DNA of 64,000 nt from Novosphingobium sp. NDB2Meth1 (GTDB taxonomy: Bacteria; Pseudomonadota; Alphaproteobacteria; Sphingomonadales; Sphingomonadaceae), in assembly GCF_900117425.1 (NCBI RefSeq), contig NZ_FPEH01000011.1, forward strand, positions 1 to 64,000, given 5' to 3'. Below, piece by piece: positions 54,476 to 61,071 of this stretch; the first letter of the stretch is position 1; each line of letters opens with the position of its first letter. The notes under the pieces were generated by a model. The model made no database searches and was not told the origin of the DNA. It saw nothing but the letters and a program-made list of their open reading frames with translations. Position numbers and translations under genes: made by a program.

Positions 54476-54488
54476 GAACAGCGCTTAC

Positions 54489-55020
54489 CGCGAACGCATC
54501 AGCGGGAGATCATTTTCGGTCCCCGCGATATGGTTGAAGTAGTTCGTGAAAATGCTGAGTGTGATGTTCGCGACAGTCTCGACACCGGCCTCATGATCGG
54601 AACCGGCGTGGTGAGCGTTGCGAGTTGAGCTGCCGTTGTCTGGCCACGTAGGCGAACGACTTCGCATGCGACGCCCGACAGAGCGGCGGTCTTGGGATAT
54701 GACGATCTGCCAATCAAATTCCTGGCCATTTCGTCGGACGAAAGACCTGCTCCCTTGCCGCGTCCCGTATGCACCGAAGCGCAATAATCGCACGCATTGG
54801 CACCGGCGACAGCGAGCGCAATCTGCTTGCGGTTCACATTTGACAGGCTTCCTGCGGCGAGTGCCCCGGCAACTCCAGGACAACCACTGCGCCCGGCCGG
54901 TGATTGCGCCATGGTGGCAAAAATTTTTGGCAAGCCGCCCATCTGCTTCTTCACCGCATACAGCAGGTCTTGGGTTTTCGACGGCGCAGACGCGGCATCA
55001 GTCTGGGGAATGGTCTCCAC
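54489..55020 (-). pseudogene. AhpD/CMD-family gene, frameshifted and interrupted by IS66
   Basis: A GTG at 55020 with GGAG eight bases upstream begins VETIPQTDAASAPSKTQDLLYAVKKQMGGLPKIFATMAQSPA, and later GANACDYCASVHT with the redox CxxC. Near 54601-54616 the frame changes by one base; the other frame ends NITLSIFTNYFNHIAGTENDLPLMRSR. The last five codons and stop (SALFV, then TAG at 51972-51970) lie on the far side of IS66, since the target-site sequence reads straight through. Thus the gene is broken twice. It was the first gene of the redox operon that continues at 51886. Confidence 0.8.
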
Positions 55021-55206
55021 TACAAATCTCCGGGGCGGTTCCTGGCGAAGGGTTAGCAGTTCCGTCGATGCTTGGTTGCGCTTCGGTGGGAGGTAACGCA
55101 ATGCCGTGGCGCCATTTTACGATTTCTGGTCAATTCATTGGGATGACCTGCAACGTTTCACGAATAGTCTTGTGGATTTAGCGGACGCCGGTGCTATGCA
55201 ACCAGC

Positions 55207-56142
55207 ATGACCGATGTACTCAGCGACGTGCTCGACACAGTAGCACTGAAAGCCGCAATTTACTTTCGCACCGATTTTTACCCGGCGTTTAGTATCGCCG
55301 TCCCTAGCTACAGGCGTGCAGCGCGCTTTCACCTGGTGGTACAAGGGACGTGCTACGTCACCCTCGCCGATGGGACGCGCACAAAGTTGCGAGCTGGCGA
55401 TCTTGCCCTTGTTCCCGGCGGCGCTGGCCATTTGCTGTCGAGCAGCGAAACCGTTGAAGGGCAACCGCTTGGCGATGTCATACAGCAAGCAGGCTTCACG
55501 GGCTCGGGGCCGTTCATCGTCGGGAGCGGCGAAGCCGGCGAATCCTGCCAAATGGTATGCGGCCATTTCTCCTTTGCCGATGGTGCAGACCACCCGTTGC
55601 TGCGTTCGATACCGGACTTGTTGCATGTTACCGCAGCGGACCGTGCATCACGGCCCATGCTTGACGACGTTCTGCGCCTGCTTGTGCGCCGCATGTTTGA
55701 GGGCGAACCGGGAGCCACAGCCAGCGTCAGCCGCCTGTCCGAGGCGCTGTTCATCGAGGCGATACACGCCGGCATCGCGCAGGCGCCCGAAATCAGCCGT
55801 TTGATGTCCGCTGTCTACGATCCTCAGATCGGCAAAGCACTCAGCCTTATTCACGGTGATGTCGCCCATGGATGGACTGTCGAAAGCCTAGCGGCGGCCG
55901 TGGGAATGTCGCGCAGCCGCTTCGCCGAGCGCTTTCGCGAGCTGGTTGGCAGTGGCCCGATGGCCTATATAGTGGACTGGAGGCTTCAGCGTGCGCTCAA
56001 CCTACTCGCGGAAAGCAATGTCCCGATAAAAACGGTTGCCAATCGCGTTGGCTATCGCTCGGCTGCCGCCTTCACCCGTGCGTTTTCAGAGCGCTTCGGC
56101 TGTTCGCCCAAAGAGCGAAGGATGAGCAGCAACGCAGCGTAG
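55207..56142 (+). CDS. AraC family regulator with cupin sensor (third)
   Basis: A 311-residue protein. The N-terminal cupin region RFHLVVQGTCYVTLADGTRTKLRAGDLALVPGGAGHLL (about 40-78) is followed by an AraC HTH pair, WTVESLAAAVGMSRSRFAERFRELVGSGPMAYIVDWRLQRALNLLAESNVPIKTVANRVGYRSAAAFTRAFSERFGCSPKERR (about 220-305). It is divergent from the AhpD-like pseudogene (187 bp between starts), which it probably controlled along with the operon downstream. 56143-56370 is non-coding. Confidence 0.9.
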   Translation: MTDVLSDVLDTVALKAAIYFRTDFYPAFSIAVPSYRRAARFHLVVQGTCYVTLADGTRTKLRAGDLALVPGGAGHLLSSSETVEGQPLGDVIQQAGFTGSGPFIVGSGEAGESCQMVCGHFSFADGADHPLLRSIPDLLHVTAADRASRPMLDDVLRLLVRRMFEGEPGATASVSRLSEALFIEAIHAGIAQAPEISRLMSAVYDPQIGKALSLIHGDVAHGWTVESLAAAVGMSRSRFAERFRELVGSGPMAYIVDWRLQRALNLLAESNVPIKTVANRVGYRSAAAFTRAFSERFGCSPKERRMSSNAA

Positions 56143-56370
56143 AAGTGGCGAAGCCATCGCGGTCGACTGCACAAACTAATGCTTGCTTTTGATTAATCAA
56201 CTTGTCGATCCTGTTCATGGCTGTTAGAATGTCGATGTATTTGCCCGAATTCAAGCTATTGATAGGCGATCTAATCAGCCGGTGAGGAAAGATACGGCAA
56301 ATGCTCCATCTGAGCAATAGGGTGGTGCGTTACCATCGGATTGGTGCATGGGCGTCAGACCTGTATACGC

Positions 56371-56901
56371 CTAGGGTCCCGCATCCTCGTGCAATTCCAG
56401 TCGCCGCGTGAAGTTATCAGACTGCTCGTCATGCAACTCGAGAAAGCGATTGGCCTCTTTGACAATCCGCGCCTCTACCACCGCTTCGCGGTCGATTTTT
56501 GCCTGGGCGTGGAGCCACTCGGTGACTTCCAGCCAATCCCAGAGAGGACTGTTGGAGGTGACGCGTGCAACCGGATTGGGGAAGCCTGAGCCACGTTCCG
56601 CCTTGGTATAGAGCGAGATCGCCTGACGGGTGAGACCTGAGCGCTCGGCAATGTCACTGAGGTTCACCAGATAATCCGGCTCGACCCGTTCGATCTTGGC
56701 ACCCGTTTTGAGTATATCCTTATAAGCGGTTGTGACAGCTTTGGAAAATGACACAGCTTGACGGGCGAACTCGGCGATGATCACGCCCTTCTGGAACGAA
56801 AGCGTCGCGTCGTCGCAACCGGCCTCGAAGAAGCGGTCTTCGTAGCCGTCCGCCTCGGGATCGAGGCCGGAGGCGACAATCGTGAACTCATGCGTCTTCA
56901 T
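56371..56901 (-). CDS. HTH protein, probable antitoxin-like partner
   Basis: A 176-residue protein from ATG 56901 (MKTHEFTIVASGLDPEADGYEDRFFEAGCDDATLSFQKGVIIAEFARQAVSFSKAVTTAYKDI). A central HTH-like segment is VNLSDIAERSGLTRQAISLYTKAERGSGFPNPVARVTSNSPLWDWLEVTEWL (about 88-140), with the 'GFPxPVAR...SPLWxW..V..WL' tail of DNA-binding excisionase-like proteins. It starts 5 bp after the stop of the small gene at 56907. Similar two-gene pairs occur widely in bacteria without an assigned function. A toxin-antitoxin role is inferred from layout and the palindromic promoter. Confidence 0.7.
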   Translation of the reverse strand: MKTHEFTIVASGLDPEADGYEDRFFEAGCDDATLSFQKGVIIAEFARQAVSFSKAVTTAYKDILKTGAKIERVEPDYLVNLSDIAERSGLTRQAISLYTKAERGSGFPNPVARVTSNSPLWDWLEVTEWLHAQAKIDREAVVEARIVKEANRFLELHDEQSDNFTRRLELHEDAGP

Positions 56902-56906
56902 CTCAC

Positions 56907-57140
56907 TCACTCCGCTTGCCCGTGCGGGCACCGCGACACATCCCGTCGTATAGCCTTGGCATGGTTCTCCGCATTACGCGGCGTGCTCCACACCGAGACC
57001 ATGCAACCGTCCCGGTCAGCCCAAGCGCAGTAGAGCCGCCCCCAGGCGTGGCCACTGATCGGAACGACCCGCCAGCCCAGTGTTTCCGCATGGGCAACAG
57101 CAGCTTCAATCTCCTTGTTCGGATGGCGTGGCCTAGCCAT
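56907..57140 (-). CDS. Small toxin-like (HicA-like) protein
   Basis: A 77-residue protein with a perfect AAGGAGGT ribosome-binding site seven bases upstream of ATG 57140. The sequence ARPRHPNKEIEAAVAHAETLGWRVVPISGHAWGRLYCAWADRDGCMVSVWSTPRNAENHAKAIRR has the small alpha-beta-beta-alpha look of HicA-like RNA-binding toxins, with H in GHAWG as the candidate catalytic residue. HicA identity is not certain. It is the first gene of a pair with the HTH protein. A decayed relative lies at 49606-49791. Confidence 0.7.
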   Translation of the reverse strand: MARPRHPNKEIEAAVAHAETLGWRVVPISGHAWGRLYCAWADRDGCMVSVWSTPRNAENHAKAIRRDVSRCPHGQAE

Positions 57141-57152
57141 TCAACCGACCTC

Positions 57153-57182
57153 CTTATCGCCTATCTGTTGACAAATGTCAAC
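57153..57182 (-). promoter_or_regulatory. Promoter with palindromic operator for the toxin-like/HTH pair
   Basis: On the minus strand TTGACA (57181-57176) and GATAAG (57158-57153) are separated by 17 bp and placed just upstream of the ribosome-binding site. A perfect palindrome, GTTGACA AA TGTCAAC (57167-57182), covers the -35 box. It is a likely site for repression by the pair's HTH protein. Confidence 0.62.
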
Positions 57183-57293
57183 GGTATCTGCGGTGCCCCT
57201 TTTGTTTCACTGCCGTGCTGCTCCGCTGCGTTCGACGCGGGCCGAGAGGCGCAGCTAGCCATGGTCTGGAATCAGACCATGCGTCTCATTGGC

Positions 57294-58520
57294 CTATGTC
57301 GACAGGATGGACCGCAGCTTCGCGTCCCAAGCATCGAGAGCGGTGCGCTTCTCATCGTCATATTTGTAGCGGTTGTAGATCCCCGCGACCCCTGCCCTTG
57401 TTCCGCTGATATGGTTGAGCACGCTTTCTGTCACCTCGACGGGGACTCTCAGCGACTGGAGATGGGTTGCGCCGGTTCTGCGGATATCGTGTAGTCGCCA
57501 GTTCGGAACGTCTACCTGGTCGGGGTCTCCTCCGTCCTCGATCTGCTTCGCCTTCAGGTGCGCGATCATGTCCTTGTGGAGAGCCGCCCTTCCCTTGAAG
57601 AATCCCGAGACGGGGGTCGTGCCAGTGGTCGTGAATACGAGGCCCTTGCGCTTCGGGCCAAGCAGCTGCAGCTCTGCCAAAGCGAGGCTTGTCAGCGGTA
57701 TGACATGTTCCTGATCATTCTTCGCCCGATCGGCCGGCAAGGTCCATCTACGCGCATCGATGTCGATTTCGGACCAGTCCATCTCTGCAACTTCCTGACG
57801 CCGTTGCATCGTCAGGATCAGCATCCGGACGAACGGCCCCCACGGCCATCCGGAATTCTCGGTCGCCCTCCACAAGGCGACAATCTCCTCGTCACTGAGC
57901 ACCCTGCGCCGCGATGGAACGGCCTTCGGAGCCTTCATCCCGGCCAGCGGCGAGACATCGATATCCTGCCGGTCGGTCGCCCAGTTGAAGAACTTGCGCA
58001 GGAGCGAGTGGATCTCCTTGCGTCGCGCAGGGCGATCAGAATACTCGTCCAGCACCTTCACGATATCGGCGCGGGTGATCTCGTGGACGGGTCGGTTCCC
58101 CCAGCGTGGAATAAACACGTTGTTGATCGTGCATTGCGCCGAGCCCCACGTCCCCCGCCAGTTCGGCTTGAGATAGAGCTCAACGAACCTTTCGCTGTAG
58201 GTCCGAAAGTTCAGCGTCTCCTTCTTCCGCTTGGCTTCGCGTTTGGCTTCGACCGGATCGATCCCCTGATAGACCTGGACCAGCAATCGCTCGGCTTCCT
58301 TGCGCGCCGTGGCCGGCGTCCATGGACTACCAACGGGCCCGATCGTTTTGCGTCGGGCAGGCCCGCCGTCGACCCGATACTGGAACACAAACGATTGTGC
58401 TCCTCTTGGCGTGACGCGAAGTCCGAAACCCTTTAGCCGGGGGTCCCACACGTAAATGTCGCGGTGCGGGTCCGGTGTGACCGACTGGATTGTTCGCAGT
58501 GTGATTGATTGATTCGGCAT
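57294..58520 (-). CDS. Tyrosine integrase of the ICE (P4-like, DUF4102)
   Basis: About 408 residues from ATG 58520 (MPNQSITLRTIQSVTP); a GTG at 58538 extends it into direct repeats that look like integrase arm sites. The N-terminal DUF4102 arm-binding domain (IYVWDPRLKGFGLRVTPRGAQSFVFQYRVDGGPARRKTIG), a SAM-like core-binding domain, and the catalytic domain are visible. Catalytic residues: R in MQRRQEVAEMDW, H-x-x-R in LHDIRRTGATHLQ, and a late H/Y region (LNHISGTRAGVAGIYNRYKY) with the nucleophile Y in GIYNRY. It lies about 140 bp from the tRNA-Lys attachment half. Confidence 0.93.
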   Translation of the reverse strand: MPNQSITLRTIQSVTPDPHRDIYVWDPRLKGFGLRVTPRGAQSFVFQYRVDGGPARRKTIGPVGSPWTPATARKEAERLLVQVYQGIDPVEAKREAKRKKETLNFRTYSERFVELYLKPNWRGTWGSAQCTINNVFIPRWGNRPVHEITRADIVKVLDEYSDRPARRKEIHSLLRKFFNWATDRQDIDVSPLAGMKAPKAVPSRRRVLSDEEIVALWRATENSGWPWGPFVRMLILTMQRRQEVAEMDWSEIDIDARRWTLPADRAKNDQEHVIPLTSLALAELQLLGPKRKGLVFTTTGTTPVSGFFKGRAALHKDMIAHLKAKQIEDGGDPDQVDVPNWRLHDIRRTGATHLQSLRVPVEVTESVLNHISGTRAGVAGIYNRYKYDDEKRTALDAWDAKLRSILST

Positions 58521-58534
58521 GATCTGACGCTCGT

Positions 58535-58555
58535 CCACGTAATCGCCACGTAATC
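58535..58555. repeat. Direct repeats, candidate integrase arm sites
   Basis: CCACGTAATC occurs at 58535-58544 and 58546-58555, 11 bp apart and just upstream of the integrase start. Near the attachment site, GTAGTTTGG and GTAGTATTGG-like repeats (about 58631-58650) also occur. Their role in integrase or excisionase binding is inferred from position. Confidence 0.4.
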
Positions 58556-58678
58556 AGATGTCGGGATTACGATGGCGTAGCGAAGGGTAATCCACGGCGG
58601 ATTTATTCCAACCGTTTCAAGCCCTTGAGCGTAGTTTGGCGTAGTATTGGAAAGGAACGAAAAGGGCACAAAGCTCCG

Positions 58679-58723
58679 CTCTTAATCAGCGGGTCCTAGG
58701 TTCGAGCCCTAGTGCGTCCACCA
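58679..58723 (+). other. ICE attachment site: 3' half of tRNA-Lys(CUU)
   Basis: From the anticodon loop (CTCTTAA, anticodon CTT at 58681-58683) through the T arm (CTAGG TTCGAGC CCTAG) to the CCA end (58721-58723), this matches the 3' half of an alphaproteobacterial tRNA-Lys. The sequence 5' of it (before 58679) cannot form the rest of a tRNA. So it is the duplicated attachment core left when the element integrated. The intact tRNA should lie at the other end, left of the window. Confidence 0.82.
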
Positions 58724-58943
58724 AACCTTTCGAACAGTTGGATCGATTTTGCTGACCCCGGCTGCGGGCGTGGCATTTCCGGCAAGCACAGCAGCCATGT
58801 TGTTCGCCTCGTTCGGTGGTGCGCCAACCCTTCGCAAGATCGCAGCCAGCGTAGTGTGATCGCCTGACGCCGAGCGCCGGAGCGGGATCGGATGCGCGGT
58901 GATCCGGGTATCGGGGTGATGCAGCTGGGCTGACGTGGCCAGT

Positions 58944-59369
58944 TCAGGTGGCGAAGAGCGAGGCCATATCGGCGAAAGCCTTGAATTCCAGCGCATTCCC
59001 GGCCGGGTCGAGGAAGAACATCGTCGCCTGCTCACCCGGCAGCCCGCGAAAGCGGATCGTCGGCTCGATCACGAATGCGGTTCCTGCCGCGCGCAGCCGA
59101 TCGGCAAGGGCGTGCCACTGGGGCATGGTGAGCACCACGCCGAAGTGCGGCACCGGCACATCGTGCCCGTCGACCGGATTGGCCATGGCCGGCGCCTTCC
59201 GGTGCGCCGGATTCCAGTGCGCCACGATCTGGTGCCCGAACAGGTCGAAGTCGATCCAGTGGTCCGAGCTGCGCCCCTCCGGACAGCCGAGGACTTCGCC
59301 ATAGAATGCCCGCGCCTTGTCGAGATCGTCGACCGGAAAGGCGATGTGGAAGGGCGTAAGCTCAGTCAT
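58944..59369 (-). CDS. VOC/glyoxalase family protein
   Basis: A 141-residue protein with the VOC fold: [46 protein letters not shown], then [59 protein letters not shown]. Metal ligands are likely H8 (FHIAF), H in PHFGV, and E in LEFK. Its substrate is not evident; dioxygenase, glyoxalase and resistance proteins share this fold. It follows the nitrilase gene on the same strand with 23 bp between, so it is probably in one operon. The gap 58724-58943 has no clear gene. Confidence 0.88.
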   Translation of the reverse strand: MTELTPFHIAFPVDDLDKARAFYGEVLGCPEGRSSDHWIDFDLFGHQIVAHWNPAHRKAPAMANPVDGHDVPVPHFGVVLTMPQWHALADRLRAAGTAFVIEPTIRFRGLPGEQATMFFLDPAGNALEFKAFADMASLFAT

Positions 59370-59392
59370 GAAGCCTCCATGGCCGTCAAAGT

Positions 59393-60355
59393 TCAGGCGG
59401 GATCATCGATAAAGCTGGCAAGGGACTGCCGACGCCGATCGACGACCAGCCGGGTCACGTCCGGCCTTGCGTAGTGACCGGCGATGTCCATGTTCTGCCG
59501 CTCCTGCAAGACCAGTGTGTGATCGAGCGTGGCGGTGAGCAGCGCTTCTTCGCCAACGACCGGCTCGACGATCCACGCACCATCCGGGCCCGCGATGCAC
59601 GAGCCGCCATCGGCCAGCACATCGGGGCACGTCTCCAGCATCGCGGCCATCGGCGAATTTGCGGGGATATCGGCGCGCTGCAGCAAGCCGGAGACGGCCA
59701 GCACGAAGCTGCGGCCCTCCTGCGCGAGGAACCGGGTGGTTCCTTCCGTGTTGCGCAGATTGCCGGGCCAGACCGCGACATGCAGATCCTCACCCTGTGC
59801 ATAGAGCGCGGCGCGCGACAGCGGCATCCAGTTCTCGAAGCAGTTGAGCCCGCCGACGCGGAACGGGCCGATGTCATGGACCTGCAAGCCATGCCCGTCT
59901 CCGGCCGCCCAGCTCAGCCGTTCCTCATAGGTGGGCTGGAGCTTGCGGTGGACCGAGGCGATCACGCCGTCCGCCCCGATATGCACGAGCGAGCAATAGA
60001 CGCTGTGACCACCCCGGTCGGCCGCGCGCTCGATGATCCCGACCATGACGGCGATCTGCCGGTCTGCAGCAGCGCGGCAGACCGCATCGAGGTGCCCGGC
60101 CTCGATCTGCACCGCCTGATCAAGGTAGTGGGCATGCATCGTTTTCTGGCTGGGGGAATTGAACCGCGCGCCGTCGGTATGCTCGATCCAGAAGGGGTAG
60201 CCGGGAATAAGCGCCTCGCCGAAGACAACGAAGCCGCACCCTGCGTCAGCCGCTTTCCCGATCCATTCCACGACCTTGGCGACAGTCGCTTCGCGGTCAA
60301 GCCACACCGGAGCAATCTGGGCGACGCCGACCATCAGACTTTTCGATTGCGACAT
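59393..60355 (-). CDS. Nitrilase/carbon-nitrogen hydrolase
   Basis: A 320-residue protein from ATG 60355 ([35 protein letters not shown]). The catalytic triad is visible: glutamate in [10 protein letters not shown] (about residue 47), lysine in [15 protein letters not shown] (about residue 130), cysteine in [11 protein letters not shown] (about residue 165). The length and the PTYEERLxW and NCFENWMPL motifs fit aliphatic or arylacetonitrile-type nitrilases, which hydrolyse nitriles to carboxylic acids. Chromosomal, outside the ICE. Confidence 0.92.
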   Translation of the reverse strand: MSQSKSLMVGVAQIAPVWLDREATVAKVVEWIGKAADAGCGFVVFGEALIPGYPFWIEHTDGARFNSPSQKTMHAHYLDQAVQIEAGHLDAVCRAAADRQIAVMVGIIERAADRGGHSVYCSLVHIGADGVIASVHRKLQPTYEERLSWAAGDGHGLQVHDIGPFRVGGLNCFENWMPLSRAALYAQGEDLHVAVWPGNLRNTEGTTRFLAQEGRSFVLAVSGLLQRADIPANSPMAAMLETCPDVLADGGSCIAGPDGAWIVEPVVGEEALLTATLDHTLVLQERQNMDIAGHYARPDVTRLVVDRRRQSLASFIDDPA

Positions 60356-61071
60356 TGCGTACTCCGTTCGGTGCGACGTGCCCGGGCATAGCGAGCATGG
60401 CAGTCCTGGGAAATGCCCATTCAGGCAGCTTGCCGCGTCTGGCAGCAGACGGGGCAAGCTCATTCATCCCCGTGTCTCTACGTATATCTGGCTAGTGAAA
60501 ATTGTAACCAGCCTGACATCGGCGACCACTATCCAATCCTCGAGGAGCGATACCTGACCGCGCCTCGGGGGACATAACCTAGTTTCGAGCCGGCTCGATG
60601 CACCTGAAACCACCTGGTTTTCAGGATGGGTAGTTGCACGTCCGAATTGATGCACCCTGAAGCACGCTCGCGGTGATCATCCGGCGATTTGTAAAGAACT
60701 TAACTTGGCACCAACTTGGGCATCCTGCACGCCTGCCTGATCTGGATTGATGCCATGGCCGCGCCCGACATCGCGGATGACCGATCTGGTGTCACCGTCG
60801 TTTCACGAATCGACATTACCACTTCATTAACAAATATTCATGTTGGTGATTTTTTCCGAATAAATTCAAACATTTTATAGGAAAATCATTACAAATTTGA
60901 CAGATTTGACGAATTTGTGCGGGCGGGGTGATTAATGATGCCACTTGTTCGGCGTCGACATCGCAACTCATTAAAGCTCTATCGAACAATTGATTAGTTG
61001 TTCGTTGGGGCCTTTGCGCCTTTGCACAAGACATTTCCTATTCATCGAAATTCTATTGCTGGAGCCGCATA
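60356..61071. other. Intergenic control region between nitrilase and the large exoprotein gene
   Basis: This 716-bp gap has no convincing gene. It includes an AT-rich part (60830-60920) with three 9-bp repeats (AAATTTGAC, AGATTTGAC, GAATTTGTG at 60893-60919). It also has a perfect 7-bp inverted repeat, CGAACAA (60983-60989) and TTGTTCG (60998-61004), with an 8-bp spacer. Both precede the exoprotein start and could be regulator sites. Confidence 0.4.

Larger units (their letters stand above)
51997..54488. mobile_element. IS66 family insertion sequence with 8-bp target duplication
   Basis: The element runs from GTAAGCGGAG (51997) to its inverted end ...AGCGCTTAC (54488). Related 20-bp ends are GTAAGCGGAGCCCTGACCCC and, on the other strand, GTAAGCGCTGTTCTCAGGCC. 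It carries tnpA, tnpB and tnpC. CGCGAACG is duplicated on both sides (51989-51996 and 54489-54496), the 8-bp target duplication expected for IS66. It is 2,492 bp long and complete. It sits in the last codons of an AhpD-like gene. Confidence 0.93.

Noticed and set aside
58679..58723. Complete tRNA gene
   Set aside because: Only the anticodon loop to CCA end is present. The upstream bases do not form an acceptor 5' strand, D arm or matching anticodon stem, so it is an attachment-site half and not a functional gene.
58709..59035. Minus-strand frame between the tRNA half and the VOC gene
   Set aside because: It overlaps the VOC gene out of frame and runs into the tRNA sequence. The part at 58730-58930 has a protein-like look but no family could be assigned.
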